Shown here: positions 18,490 to 28,355 of the stretch, piece by piece
How positions within the stretch are numbered: position 1 is the first letter of the stretch
Layout: the number at the start of each line of letters is the position of its first letter
Assembly (NCBI GenBank): GCA_944326425.1
Contig: CALVDX010000010.1
Location: forward strand, 1 to 64,000
DNA length: 64,000 nt
From: Candidatus Gastranaerophilales bacterium
GTDB taxonomy: Bacteria; Cyanobacteriota; Vampirovibrionia; Gastranaerophilales; Gastranaerophilaceae
Direction of reading: 5' to 3'
Notes under the pieces: model-generated
What the model was told of the DNA's origin: nothing
Database searches by the model: none
The model's input: only the letters and a program-made list of their open reading frames with translations
Program-made: the position numbers and the translations under genes

Positions 18490-20547
18490 ATGCGTGTACA
18501 CAGTATCGTCTCAAATATTGCCTTCCAAAGACGGTTAACTAAATCTGAAACAAAAGATGTAAGCAGACTGCATAATGAGGCACAAAACATTCTGGGTCAC
18601 ACAGGGAAAAATATTCTGATACTTCATGATCCCTGTCTCCCTTTTGTTCCGGAAAAAGATACAGGCATCGGCTACTTATATAGCGAAGAGGGACTTAAAT
18701 ATTTAAGAGATATGAAAACTCTCCTTGGAATAAATACACTTGAAGTACATCCGCAAGGAGAATACTACATAGGGAAAAAACGCGGCTTTTGTTGTCCTTA
18801 TTCAGGAACGGCACTATCATTAGGCTCACATCTCATACCACCTGCCGAACTTACAAAATCCAAATACGGCTCGCTGCTGACTGATAATGAAGTCCAATCA
18901 ATTATAGACCACAACAAAGCACCAAATAAAGATAAAATTTTAAATTGGGAAAACATAATTAAATTTGATACACAAAATGAAAAAATGCTGAAAAAAGCGT
19001 TTGAACGCTTTAAAAACTTATCCGAGTCTGCACCGATGAAATCAGAATACAAAAAATTTGTATCTGCAAACAATGACTGGCTGGAACCTATTGCTCTTTA
19101 TCAGCAATTATTAATGAAATATAAGAAAACATTAAAACACTGGAACGTAACTGACCAAAATCTTTATAATCCGGACTATAAACTAAAAGAAAAAGACATC
19201 CGCCTAAAGGAACTCCTGAAAAACCATGCAGAAGATATAGAATTTTATAAATTTAAAGAATATCTTGCTGACAAATTTTTGAACGAAGCTAAAAATGAAT
19301 TAAAAAAAATCGGGATAGCAATTACAGGCGATCAGCTAATAGGGTTTAGCGAAGCAGAACAATTTGCATTTCCAAAAGCCTTTATGAAAAATAAAACAAT
19401 CGGCTGGGGACTACCTGCTCTTGACTATGATACAATTCTTGATACGAATTCTCCGGCTTCAAAACTGCTTAAAAGGAAAACCGAACTTTTTGCCGGAAGA
19501 TATGACGGTCATATAAGATTTGACGTCGCCTGGGCATATTTAACCCCTGCGATTACAGATCATAAAACCGGTAATGTAGAACACAGGGTCTTAAATACAG
19601 ATACGCTTTTAAAAAGGATTGAAGAAACAGTTAAAAAAGTAATGGGAGATAATTTTAACAGTAAAAATTTAATCTATGAATTTGAAGCAGCACCAAATGA
19701 TTTTCCGCTGAACAATGTTAACCGAAGCTTCATACAAAACAGAACAAAAGTATATTCTATGCAATATATGGATCACGACTGGGGGTACCTGGATGGGTTT
19801 GCAAGCAGCCAGAACTTTTCTAAAAAATACCTTATTGCAGGTCTCGGTAATCAGGATGTTGTACCTTTGAAAAATTTTGCAAATATTCAAAATGTAGATT
19901 TTAGTAAACTTACAAAGGATGAGAGCATTAAAATAATTTCGGAAACCTTTGGCGGAGATATTGAAATTTTGAAAACCGACAATAAGAAATATGATTTATT
20001 CCTTGATAAATACAAGACTTTATGGAAGAAAAAGAAAGCGCAAGCGGATATTTTATCCAAAAAATATAATATCCCTCTTGAAACACTGCTGAACAATCCG
20101 GCAGAATTTGCAAAGGTAAAAGCGGCAGAAGCGTTTGCCGGAGAAAACTCTATGTTTTATTTTATGGATGTACTTGGCAGAAATAAAGTTTTTGATGCTC
20201 AGGAACTTAACGGTTATGAAAATTACAGATACAGAATTACCAATAATTATATGTCAGAATATACAAACGCCGTATCAAAAGGCTTTGGTATAAATATGTT
20301 TGATATTTATGAAAAACGTTTTAGAGCGCTTGGACTTGATAAACATTATCCAAAATTGTTTAAAAAAATCCAAAAATATAAAGAAATTATCAAAGCGCCC
20401 GAACCTGCTAAGAATAGAGTAAACAAGTATATTGCGATTGCAGGATGTGCCATATTGGCAGCAGGACTTGTAATATCCTATACTCTTATGCTGCAAAATA
20501 AAAATCAGCCGGCAAGTAATTCACCGGCTGTAAACAACGCTAAATAA
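18490..20547 (+). CDS. Divergent GH77 4-alpha-glucanotransferase (MalQ-like) with C-terminal membrane anchor
   Basis: A 685-aa protein with an amylomaltase-like layout. It has an N-terminal ILILHDPCLP...GIGYL segment, then CPYSGTALSLGSHLI, NDWLEPIALYQQL, KIGIAITGDQLIGF and KTIGWGLPALDYD. Candidate catalytic residues are D345 in RFDVAW (nucleophile), E397 or E399 in YEFEA (acid/base) and D430 in DHDWG (stabiliser). Unlike MalQ it ends in a hydrophobic helix (YIAIAGCAILAAGLVISYTLML) and a short polar tail, so it is probably anchored in the membrane by its C terminus. Known GH77 enzymes transfer alpha-1,4-glucan chains in glycogen or maltodextrin metabolism; activity here is inferred. AGGAG precedes the ATG. 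A GH57 gene lies nearby in the opposite direction. Confidence 0.75.
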   Translation: MRVHSIVSNIAFQRRLTKSETKDVSRLHNEAQNILGHTGKNILILHDPCLPFVPEKDTGIGYLYSEEGLKYLRDMKTLLGINTLEVHPQGEYYIGKKRGFCCPYSGTALSLGSHLIPPAELTKSKYGSLLTDNEVQSIIDHNKAPNKDKILNWENIIKFDTQNEKMLKKAFERFKNLSESAPMKSEYKKFVSANNDWLEPIALYQQLLMKYKKTLKHWNVTDQNLYNPDYKLKEKDIRLKELLKNHAEDIEFYKFKEYLADKFLNEAKNELKKIGIAITGDQLIGFSEAEQFAFPKAFMKNKTIGWGLPALDYDTILDTNSPASKLLKRKTELFAGRYDGHIRFDVAWAYLTPAITDHKTGNVEHRVLNTDTLLKRIEETVKKVMGDNFNSKNLIYEFEAAPNDFPLNNVNRSFIQNRTKVYSMQYMDHDWGYLDGFASSQNFSKKYLIAGLGNQDVVPLKNFANIQNVDFSKLTKDESIKIISETFGGDIEILKTDNKKYDLFLDKYKTLWKKKKAQADILSKKYNIPLETLLNNPAEFAKVKAAEAFAGENSMFYFMDVLGRNKVFDAQELNGYENYRYRITNNYMSEYTNAVSKGFGINMFDIYEKRFRALGLDKHYPKLFKKIQKYKEIIKAPEPAKNRVNKYIAIAGCAILAAGLVISYTLMLQNKNQPASNSPAVNNAK

Positions 20548-20553
20548 TTTAAT

Positions 20554-21027
20554 TTATCTTACATACTGACTGATAGAAGAAGTTATATCAGTTCCACCAA
20601 ATAAAACCATACTCTTTGATAAAATTAAATTATACCCTTCTGCCCTTGCCCGTTGAGCAATAATTGTATTTATATTATCCTCTATTTTCTTTAATTTTTG
20701 GTTATATGCCATTTGCATTGTTTTTCTTTTTGCGTTTAATTCTTTATCGTACCTTTCTGTAAGTTGTTTTTTCTTTACAGCGGTCGTCTGTTTTTCGACA
20801 TCAGCCCTTGCCGTTTGAATATACTTTTCAAGTTCCGCTTTATTACGCATTTGTTCATTCTTCAATGCCTGAACCTGCTGGGAGCCGGAAACAATTTTGG
20901 ATACATCCACAACTGCAACTCTAAAATTAGTCGGAATATCCGATATAGCCATATTATTTGCCCCAATACCTATTCCAAGACCAAGGGCAAAACATGCTAC
21001 AAAAATTTTTGCTAAACTCTTTTTCAT
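20554..21027 (-). CDS. OmpH/Skp family periplasmic chaperone-like protein
   Basis: A 157-aa exported protein: an N-terminal hydrophobic signal (KIFVACFALGLGIGIGANN), then VAVVDVSKIVSGS, the typical start of OmpH/Skp, a long charged coiled coil, and the C-terminal YNLILSKSMVLFGGTDIT. Skp proteins hold unfolded outer-membrane proteins in the periplasm, consistent with a double-membrane envelope. The start overlaps the stop of the GH57 gene at 21027, so the two are cotranscribed. Confidence 0.88.
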   Translation of the reverse strand: MKKSLAKIFVACFALGLGIGIGANNMAISDIPTNFRVAVVDVSKIVSGSQQVQALKNEQMRNKAELEKYIQTARADVEKQTTAVKKKQLTERYDKELNAKRKTMQMAYNQKLKKIEDNINTIIAQRARAEGYNLILSKSMVLFGGTDITSSISQYVR

Positions 21028-23531
21028 TAACCATTCTCCTCCGTTTCACTATTAATAGCATTTACCAGTGCCTTATTAAACATCTGTTCATAAAATTCAG
21101 TGTTAATATTAAGCCGTTTACCGACTTCAAAAAGCATACTTATAAAGTCTTTATCAAGAGTATAATCAATATGACTCATTATTTCATCAAACGAACTAAC
21201 GATTTTACTAAAATAAGTCCCCTGCGCGTCAGAAATATCAACCTGAAGTTCAAGATCATCAATACTGCTTAAAAGTTCCAAAGTCGCTTCAGCCTGCTGA
21301 ATTTCAAGAGAATAAGCGAGTCTTGCAACACTTTGCGCAACTTTTTTTGAGAAAATTCTATTCGTAGGCGCTTTATCAATAGTAATACCCAGCTGCTTTG
21401 CTTCAAAGTTAATGTCCATAGCTTTTTGAACAGCCTCAAAAGACGGATTTTTAGCATTTTCAAAAAGTGCATTAAACTGTTTTGCAAGAACATACTGCGC
21501 AACCAATTTAAATTCAACCGGCGGCTCTAAGCCCAAAGCCTGAAGCTGGTATATAGAGCCTTTGCTTTCTGAATACAATGTTTCGTATGTATTCGCAAAT
21601 GCCTCCATACGATCTTTTAAAAGTGTATCCAGCAGTTTTTTTCTGGCTTCAATAAAGATATCTTTAAGAGTAAAGTATTCTTCACCAAAATACTTGTCTA
21701 TTAATCTTAAAATTTCAGTTACAGGTGACGTCAAATATGTTTTAATAAGTTCTTTCCTTATATCGGTAAAATCATCCGTATAACCTGATATAGCACAATG
21801 GAAATCACCATCAGAAAATTGAAGAAGAGCAAAAATCATATTTAAGCGTTCTCTGGTAATCTGAGATTCAATTTCTATATTACCGATTAACAATTGTGAA
21901 TCTGCCTTAGATACTTTTTTGTAAGAATTTTGCTTAATTTTATAGCTGTATACAATTTCTTCATCATCAACATCACGGTACATTGACGATACCGCCCACA
22001 AACTAACAATCTGCTTTGGCGTAACAACAGAAGGCCTTACAAATTTTTCAAAAATATCTCTGCCGTTGCCAAATTCCGGAATATTGCTTTTGGCATTAGA
22101 AAGTAATTCAAGGAACGGAGTTTCAAAATCCTTTTTACTAAACACTTTTAACAATTGCAGCACCCTTGCGGCATATTTCATAATCTGAACAGTTTCAATC
22201 CCTGAAATTTCAGAGAAAAACCATCCGCAGCTTGTATACATCAGCATAGCATGCCGCTGTATTTCAAGCAGCTTCATACCTTTAACTTTCATATCATTAT
22301 CAAGTTCAGGCAGGAAATATTCTTCCTGAAACTTTTTAACATTTGTTTCACTGCGGTCAAGTATTACATTTATATAATTTTCACGCGCCTCTTTAGGATT
22401 TTTAAAATATTTTTTTGCATGATTTTTATATACTGCAACGGTTTCATCTCTTAAAAAATCCAAAGCTTCGCGTAATGGCTTGCGCCACTTTTGATTCCAG
22501 CCCGGATGACCGCCTGTAGAACAGCCGCAGTCTTCACACCAGCGGCCTACACCATGGAAGCAGCTCCATGAAGAAACCGGCTTGATATCTACTACCCAGT
22601 CACTTCTATATTTTTCAAGATATTCACCGTAATTTGTCACTTTAAAACCGGCATCTTTCACCTTTAGTTTAAAAACATAAGATAACCCCATGTCTCCAAA
22701 TTTTGTATGATGCCCGTAACTTTCCCCATCAGTTGCAATATGCACAAGCTGCGGATAGTCGCGAACATCGGAAATTCCGTCTGTAAGACGGCGTATGAAT
22801 TTATTGCCGTCCTTTAATATTTCATCAAAGGCCACAGAACGGGAAATTGCACCGTCATAGAAGAATAAATCAATGTACTTACCGGGCGCAGATTTAATGT
22901 AATACCTGTAGGAGCGTGCCGGATCAATATTTCCCCAGCTTACATCAATCCAGTCTTTATCCCCTTCTTTTTTTATTTTCTGAGCCTGAAACGGTGAAAG
23001 TATAGTAAACTTAATACCATTTTCAACAAGCACCCTTAGTGTATCGTCATCTACTGCCGTTTCAGCAAGCCACATACCTTCCGGGAGACGTCCGAACCTG
23101 TATTCAAAATCTTTTATACCCCATTTCACCTGAGTTTGTTTATCTCTCTCGTTAGCAAGAGGCATTATCATGTGATTGTATACCTGAGCTATAGCGTTAC
23201 CATGACCATTGTGTTTTTTTATACTTGTAATATCAGCCTTAATTATACGCTCATAAGTCAAAGGTGCATACTCTTCCATCCAGGAAAGCAGGGTCGGCCC
23301 AAAATTAAAGCTCATATACTCATAGTTATTAACGACATCCAGAATACGATTTTTACTGTCAACAATTTTTGAAACAGAATTTGGATTATAACACTCCTGA
23401 CAAACTCTTTCATTCCAATCATGACAGGGTGCAGCACTTTCCTGCAGTTCTATAGCTTCCAGCCAGGGATTTTCTCTTGGCGGTTGATAAAAGTGACCAT
23501 GAACAGTCAAAAACACATCATTTTTTGGCAT
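21027..23531 (-). CDS. GH57 family glycoside hydrolase with DUF3536 region
   Basis: An 834-aa protein of glycoside hydrolase family 57. It starts with FLTVHGHFYQPPRENPW (metal and substrate side of the barrel), carries EGMWLAETAVD near residue 157, whose Glu is the likely nucleophile, and HIATDGESYGHH near 265, whose Asp is the likely acid/base. The C-terminal half is the DUF3536-type helical extension seen in family members of this length. Activity is probably on alpha-glucans (amylase or branching type); the substrate is not established. No signal peptide, so cytoplasmic. Together with the GH77-like gene it suggests glycogen-like polymer turnover. Confidence 0.88.
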   Translation of the reverse strand: MPKNDVFLTVHGHFYQPPRENPWLEAIELQESAAPCHDWNERVCQECYNPNSVSKIVDSKNRILDVVNNYEYMSFNFGPTLLSWMEEYAPLTYERIIKADITSIKKHNGHGNAIAQVYNHMIMPLANERDKQTQVKWGIKDFEYRFGRLPEGMWLAETAVDDDTLRVLVENGIKFTILSPFQAQKIKKEGDKDWIDVSWGNIDPARSYRYYIKSAPGKYIDLFFYDGAISRSVAFDEILKDGNKFIRRLTDGISDVRDYPQLVHIATDGESYGHHTKFGDMGLSYVFKLKVKDAGFKVTNYGEYLEKYRSDWVVDIKPVSSWSCFHGVGRWCEDCGCSTGGHPGWNQKWRKPLREALDFLRDETVAVYKNHAKKYFKNPKEARENYINVILDRSETNVKKFQEEYFLPELDNDMKVKGMKLLEIQRHAMLMYTSCGWFFSEISGIETVQIMKYAARVLQLLKVFSKKDFETPFLELLSNAKSNIPEFGNGRDIFEKFVRPSVVTPKQIVSLWAVSSMYRDVDDEEIVYSYKIKQNSYKKVSKADSQLLIGNIEIESQITRERLNMIFALLQFSDGDFHCAISGYTDDFTDIRKELIKTYLTSPVTEILRLIDKYFGEEYFTLKDIFIEARKKLLDTLLKDRMEAFANTYETLYSESKGSIYQLQALGLEPPVEFKLVAQYVLAKQFNALFENAKNPSFEAVQKAMDINFEAKQLGITIDKAPTNRIFSKKVAQSVARLAYSLEIQQAEATLELLSSIDDLELQVDISDAQGTYFSKIVSSFDEIMSHIDYTLDKDFISMLFEVGKRLNINTEFYEQMFNKALVNAINSETEENG

Positions 23532-23544
23532 ACAAACTCCGGTT

Positions 23545-24033
23545 TTACTTCACATTTTCCAGGACAAGTACATCCACCCACGGATCTCCCAGTGCCGCAG
23601 AGAAAACTTTACCTGTTATTTTCACATTGTCTTTAGATTTAAGTTCTATGAATTTTTGTGCATCTTCACGCTTCATAAACATCTTTAATTCAGATAACGG
23701 AATATCATGTTGTGTATCATCCCTATAAATCATCAAACTGATATAATCTTCTGTTTTTCTTAATGCCGGCGGATAATCAAGACCTACGGTAGAAAACTTA
23801 TCAAACTTACCTGTCATAACTACTGTTTTATTAAGATAAGCTGCCGGATTTTTCACTAAATCAAGCGGAGAAACTTTAACCGCATTTGAATACTCAGAAG
23901 TTAATTTCACCGCTTTAGGTGCTTCCACCGCAGGTTTTTCCATAACAGCAGTATCAGCATAAGAAACATTTGGCAGGGAAGCGCCAAACATTAACAGCAT
24001 CAACATTATTATATATTTATTACTTCTCTTCAT
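23545..24033 (-). CDS. Exported protein of unknown function with OB-like domain
   Basis: A 162-aa protein with a signal peptide (MKRSNKYIIMLMLLMFGASLPNVSYA) and one small beta-rich domain: NKTVVMTGKFDKF...DYISLMIYRD...NVKITGKVF...PWVDVLVLE. This pattern of strands resembles bacterial periplasmic OB-fold proteins, but I cannot name a family. I choose the ATG at 24033 because GGAG lies just upstream and the signal peptide then starts normally; an earlier in-frame ATG at 24066 would add eleven unneeded residues. It lies 13 bases upstream of the GH57 gene, so it is the first gene of a three-gene operon. Confidence 0.75.
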   Translation of the reverse strand: MKRSNKYIIMLMLLMFGASLPNVSYADTAVMEKPAVEAPKAVKLTSEYSNAVKVSPLDLVKNPAAYLNKTVVMTGKFDKFSTVGLDYPPALRKTEDYISLMIYRDDTQHDIPLSELKMFMKREDAQKFIELKSKDNVKITGKVFSAALGDPWVDVLVLENVK

Positions 24034-24132
24034 ATTTAACTCCTCTACACAATCACATTGTAGCATAAAATTATTTATTTGTAATGTACAAGTTATTAAG
24101 GGAAAATATGTTTGTAGTATTATATATTTATT

Positions 24133-24876
24133 ATGGTACTAACAGAGCAAAAACAAGAGATAGCAAAAGATATTATAAAAAAAACCGGGTTTAAACACGC
24201 CGCAATAATAATGGACGGAAACAGACGCTGGGCAAAAAACAAACATCTGCCGTCCGCGCTGGGGCATAAAGAAGGCGTAAAAGCGTTAAAACAGGCAATT
24301 AAGGCAGCAGATGAAATCGGGATTGAATATTTAACCGTGTACGCTTTTTCTACGGAAAATTGGAACAGAACACCGGAAGAAGTTCATTTTTTGATGGATT
24401 TACTTGCTAATACACTAAATAATGAAATTGATGAAATGCACAGCAACGGTGTAGTTGTCCGCTTTATTGGCGACACAAACGCATTAAACAAAAACTTAAA
24501 AAAAGTTATTGACAATGCAATAAAAAAAACGAAAAACAATACAGGGGTAAACCTGCAAATAGCCTTTAACTATGGCGCCCGCGCAGAATTATTGCATGCA
24601 TTTAAGATATTAGCAAAAAAAGTTAAAAATGGAGAAACTGATATCGATTCACTAACAGAAGCTGATATTGCAAATGCCCTTTATACAACAGGAATACCTG
24701 ATCCTGATTTATTAATCCGTACCGGCGGAGAAATGAGAGTCTCCAATTATCTGCTCTGGCAAATCGCTTATTCCGAGCTTTACGTAACAGAGAAATTCTG
24801 GCCTGAATTCGATAAAGACGCAATGTGCGATGCGATTATTGAATTTGGCAGAAGAAACCGCCGCTGGGGAGGATAG
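24133..24876 (+). CDS. uppS: Undecaprenyl diphosphate synthase (isoprenyl transferase)
   Basis: A 247-aa cis-prenyltransferase that builds the C55 carrier lipid for cell-wall synthesis. It has the catalytic HAAIIMDGNRRWAK block, then GHKEGVKAL, YAFSTENWNR, the QIAFNYGARAELL segment, PDLLIRTGGEMRVSNYLLWQ and the YSELYVTEKFWPEF end. A TATTAT -10 box (24118-24123) lies nine bases before the ATG with no ribosome site between, so the transcript may be leaderless or nearly so. rdgB follows after 35 bases in the same direction. Confidence 0.96.
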   Translation: MVLTEQKQEIAKDIIKKTGFKHAAIIMDGNRRWAKNKHLPSALGHKEGVKALKQAIKAADEIGIEYLTVYAFSTENWNRTPEEVHFLMDLLANTLNNEIDEMHSNGVVVRFIGDTNALNKNLKKVIDNAIKKTKNNTGVNLQIAFNYGARAELLHAFKILAKKVKNGETDIDSLTEADIANALYTTGIPDPDLLIRTGGEMRVSNYLLWQIAYSELYVTEKFWPEFDKDAMCDAIIEFGRRNRRWGG

Positions 24877-24911
24877 CAGGAAAGACATCTATAAATAGAT
24901 TTGAGGGGTAT

Positions 24912-25484
24912 ATGGAAATCGTTTTTGCAACAAACAATATTAACAAGTTAAAAGAAGCAAATGAAATCGCGCAAAACAGCGGAATAACGTTTATTCTCCC
25001 GCCTGACAGTTTTAATCCGGAGGAAACAGGAACTACTTTTGCTGAAAACTCATATATTAAAGCAAGTGAAGCTGCTAAACTTTCAGGGAAGATTGCACTT
25101 GCTGATGACTCCGGCCTGTGTGTTAATGTCTTGAACGGCGCGCCGGGATTATATTCCGCAAGATATGCTGAAACCCAGCAATTAAGAATAAAACGACTTT
25201 TAAATGAACTCGCCGGCGAAAAAGACCGACAAGCACAATTTGTGTGCTGCATGACACTGGTTGCACCGGCGGGAGAAATACTTTACCAAACCACCGGATA
25301 CTGCAAAGGACACATTGCTCATGCACCTAGCGGCACCCACGGTTTCGGATATGACCCGATATTTATACCTGATAACTATACTATAACAATTGCGCAAATG
25401 GATGACGAAACTAAAAATAACATTTCGCATCGCGGGAACGCATTAAAACAAGTACTTAAATTCTTATCAAACACTAACCTTTAA
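24912..25484 (+). CDS. rdgB: XTP/dITP diphosphatase (RdgB/HAM1 family)
   Basis: A 190-aa house-cleaning nucleotidase that hydrolyses ITP, dITP and XTP. The family motifs are ATNNINKLKEANEI at the start, TFAENSYIKA, ALADDSGLCVNVLNGAPGLYSARY, and GTHGFGYDPIF followed by SHRGNALKQ. GAGGGG precedes the ATG. It probably shares a transcript with uppS. Its 3' end overlaps by 11 bases the end of a convergent small gene. Confidence 0.95.
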   Translation: MEIVFATNNINKLKEANEIAQNSGITFILPPDSFNPEETGTTFAENSYIKASEAAKLSGKIALADDSGLCVNVLNGAPGLYSARYAETQQLRIKRLLNELAGEKDRQAQFVCCMTLVAPAGEILYQTTGYCKGHIAHAPSGTHGFGYDPIFIPDNYTITIAQMDDETKNNISHRGNALKQVLKFLSNTNL

Positions 25485-25716
25485 AAAAATCGCATATTCT
25501 TTTTTCTTTAAAAGGGAGGGCCGCTTTAATTTTATTTGCAATTTTAGATGCAGCAGGTTCCATAAGCTTCTTTAATTCATCTTTCAATATTGCTTTCTCA
25601 AGTATTGCCTTATTATATAAGTCCGCGCAAACAGGCGACAATTCGGCAACATCACGCAATTTCTCAATCTGATGCTCTTTTTCCAGGATTTTTTGTTCTA
25701 AATATAATTTATTCAC
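25474..25716 (-). CDS. Small helical protein of unknown function (80 aa)
   Basis: No family recognised. It is charged and almost wholly helical: a coiled-coil-like first half (LEQKILEKEHQIEKL) and a Lys-rich C terminus ending in FKEKRICDFFKG. I choose the GTG at 25716 because AGAGG lies seven bases upstream; an ATG at 25743 overlaps that site. It converges with rdgB and overlaps it by 11 bases. Confidence 0.6.
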   Translation of the reverse strand: MNKLYLEQKILEKEHQIEKLRDVAELSPVCADLYNKAILEKAILKDELKKLMEPAASKIANKIKAALPFKEKRICDFFKG

Positions 25717-25798
25717 GTCTTTACCTCTATATGAGTATAACAAAGATTATATAAAAAATAATCACTCTTTTAGTCGATTATTTTAAGCATGGTTCTTA

Positions 25799-25816
25799 AA
25801 TATTAAGTTTTGTAAC
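25799..25816 (+). promoter_or_regulatory. HLR1-type box (one half degenerate) upstream of the 25946 gene
   Basis: AATATTAA (two mismatches) and TTTGTAAC (perfect) are separated by two bases, oriented as the other boxes. A small hairpin AAAACCCT...AGGGTTTT (25825-25847) lies downstream, followed by TTAGCAATTTTTTTATAA and AAATACTTTATATAT. The last element is shared with the 13460 promoter. Confidence 0.45.
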
Positions 25817-25945
25817 GCAAGGGAAAAACCCTGTACATAAGGGTTTTAAAGGTTTATAGAATAACATTTTTATGATTTTAGCAATTTTTTTATAAAAAAA
25901 TACTTTATATATGTAACACAAGGATAAAAATAAGGGGATGTTATT

Positions 25946-28273
25946 ATGACAGGAGAAGTACAAACAGCAACAAATCCAATTGTACAAGCCAGATTTATCA
26001 GAAAATCTGATGCAAAGGAGTTGGACAGAATCAGAGAAGATTATGTATCTCTTATGGACGAAGTAAGAGAACTGGAAGAAAAAGGTAAAACAGAGAAGGC
26101 AGAAGAAAAAAGAAAGATTGCCGAAGGTGCTATGATTTTATACCAACAAAGAGCACAAGAACTCGGGTTGAGTGTAACAAGTGTACAGGAAGCAGCTTCT
26201 GCCGTTGACAGATATAACGGTAAACCGCTGGTAGAACCCGGGACAAGATTAACCAAGGCACAAAAGAAAGAAGTTGAAAAAGCAGAAAAAGAACTTAAAA
26301 AATATCAAAAGAAATTAAGCAAATTTTCTAAAGAAGAAATTAAAAAAGCAAACCTGGCAAATACAGCCGGTTCAAATACTCCTTTAACTGATGATATGAA
26401 AGATATTTTATATTGTCAACAAGAACTTTCAAAAGCACAAACAGCATACGAAGCACTACGTATAGAATATGGTATTCCATCTGCAAATGATATCATCAAA
26501 AGAGTATACGCAGTTGAAGATCCGACTAAAGCATCAAAAATAAAAGATATAGTTAAAAAAGAACTTAAAGATGCAAATATGTACTTCGGTCTGACTAAAG
26601 ATGCTCTTAACGATGATGCATTAGAAAATGTTATGGACGTACTTGCTATCAGAAACGAAATCAATTCTAATATTGAGCGCGGTTACGTTGGTACAAAGAA
26701 AAAACTTGTTGAAAGATACGAAGGCAAAGATGCTGCAGAAGTAGCTTCAGAATTAGCACAAGCAGCAGGCGCAGACTTAACTTTCAACAGAAGAAGCAAC
26801 GAAAGAAGAATCGCTCAATTATCACAAAACGTTGAATACTACAACGATACCTTCATTGACGAAAATAAAGATAAAGCTCTCACTGAATTAGAAACCATTG
26901 TAGTTGCGGGCAAAGAACTTAAAACTGCTGATATTGAAAGAATTACAACATTAGCAGGCGGTGTATTAACAGCTCGTGACGGATTTGGTGAACTTAAATT
27001 AGGTGATATCCGTACAATTGAAGTTGGCGGGAAACAATATGACCTTACTCCAATTTACAAAGAAAGAGGCGATGAAAATTATAATAAAAGAAAAGATGTT
27101 AAACGCTTAGGTAAAGATATCGGCTTTGAATATGATAAAATCAAATGGGGTAAAGCTGTAGTAGATGCAGCAACAGTTGGAATACCGGCAGCAGCTGCAA
27201 TGGCTCTGGACGGGTTAAAAATTCTGTTGAACCCGAAAGAACGCTTTGCATTCCATATTGACGGCGAAGGCAGTATTTCATCTTCAGTATTTGATAAAAT
27301 GTTTGAAGATATAAAATCGCAATTAGAAAATCAGGAACTTACAGATGGCAGCACTATAAATATTGGCAATAACGGAGAAGTAATCGACTTTGAATATTTA
27401 CACGAATTTTACTTCAAGAAAAATCATTTATGTGTTGCACCGGTAATTGCATCAGCAGCTGCAGCCTTTGTTGCAAGTATAGTTGAACAGGTAATGCAAA
27501 GAGAAGAAATCTCTCCTGAAAAAGCTTACCACGCAGCAAGAGCAAAACTCAATCTTGAAATGATGCACAACGCAGCTGGCGGTGACGGCTATATTATTAA
27601 CCAGAAAGAACTGGATAAAGCTATGTTAGATGTCATTGCAGCAGTTAATGAATTACTTGACACACCAGCACCAGTTGAAACAGTAACTCCACCTGTTGAA
27701 AAAGTCGCAGAAATTACAACAACAAATGTCGACCCTGTTGTAACACAAGCAGAGGACTGCTTATACAACAATAAACCAGGGGAACACTGGGATGGTATTG
27801 TAAGACTCGGTTATGTTGATGTAAATGGTAAAGCAATTTCTAATGAAGCTGATATTGCAGAACTTAGAAACTTCACAAAACGCAAATTGAACGGTTTTGA
27901 TGCAGCAAGTGCTGATATGCCAAACGGTGTTAAAATAAGAAATAAATACACCTGCAAGAGCGGTAACACTTACACCTGGTCACTCTGCGGAGAAGAACCC
28001 GATGCAGCAGCCCGTGACAAATACACCTCTAAGGAAGCAGCAAAAGATGCAAACGGTAATCTTATCTCTTCAAGCAGAGTTGCACCAAAAGTCGGTATGG
28101 AATCAACCCAATCAACAGTAACCCCCGGACAATACGGTTGGAACTGGCAAGATAAAAATGATGTATACGGATTTGGCGGGCAATCCTATGATAACCCGAC
28201 CGACAGAGATGCGGCTATGCAGGCAGAAAGAGAAGCACTTGAAGAAGCTGGTTATACAGTAATACAAAAATAA
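25946..28273 (+). CDS. Large protein of unknown function (775 aa)
   Basis: No family recognised. About the first 330 residues are strongly helical and charged (coiled coils at 15-60 and 90-130). The middle (about 340-460) is mixed, with IRTIEVGGKQYDLTPIY and an Ala-rich possibly membrane-associated stretch AVVDAATVGIPAAAAMAL. A second Ala-rich helix APVIASAAAAFVASIVEQ lies near 510-530. A Pro/Val/Thr-rich linker (about 570-600) leads to a C-terminal domain with four Cys, rich in Tyr, Trp and Asn. There is no N-terminal signal peptide. AAGGGG precedes the ATG. The gene is monocistronic with an HLR1-type promoter and a strong terminator. Modular build and linker suggest a structural or secreted effector-like protein, but this is inference. 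Confidence 0.8.
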   Translation: MTGEVQTATNPIVQARFIRKSDAKELDRIREDYVSLMDEVRELEEKGKTEKAEEKRKIAEGAMILYQQRAQELGLSVTSVQEAASAVDRYNGKPLVEPGTRLTKAQKKEVEKAEKELKKYQKKLSKFSKEEIKKANLANTAGSNTPLTDDMKDILYCQQELSKAQTAYEALRIEYGIPSANDIIKRVYAVEDPTKASKIKDIVKKELKDANMYFGLTKDALNDDALENVMDVLAIRNEINSNIERGYVGTKKKLVERYEGKDAAEVASELAQAAGADLTFNRRSNERRIAQLSQNVEYYNDTFIDENKDKALTELETIVVAGKELKTADIERITTLAGGVLTARDGFGELKLGDIRTIEVGGKQYDLTPIYKERGDENYNKRKDVKRLGKDIGFEYDKIKWGKAVVDAATVGIPAAAAMALDGLKILLNPKERFAFHIDGEGSISSSVFDKMFEDIKSQLENQELTDGSTINIGNNGEVIDFEYLHEFYFKKNHLCVAPVIASAAAAFVASIVEQVMQREEISPEKAYHAARAKLNLEMMHNAAGGDGYIINQKELDKAMLDVIAAVNELLDTPAPVETVTPPVEKVAEITTTNVDPVVTQAEDCLYNNKPGEHWDGIVRLGYVDVNGKAISNEADIAELRNFTKRKLNGFDAASADMPNGVKIRNKYTCKSGNTYTWSLCGEEPDAAARDKYTSKEAAKDANGNLISSSRVAPKVGMESTQSTVTPGQYGWNWQDKNDVYGFGGQSYDNPTDRDAAMQAEREALEEAGYTVIQK

Positions 28274-28300
28274 TATAAATAATTTCTCTTGTTAGAAAAG

Positions 28301-28336
28301 AAAATCCCATTCAGAAAACTGAATGGGATTTTTTTT
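28301..28336. terminator. Bidirectional intrinsic terminator
   Basis: A 14-base perfect stem (AAAATCCCATTCAG / CTGAATGGGATTTT) with an AAAA loop and flanking A and T runs. It serves the two convergent genes at 25946 and 32003. Confidence 0.85.
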
Positions 28337-28355
28337 AGTTTAATCTACTGCAAGA

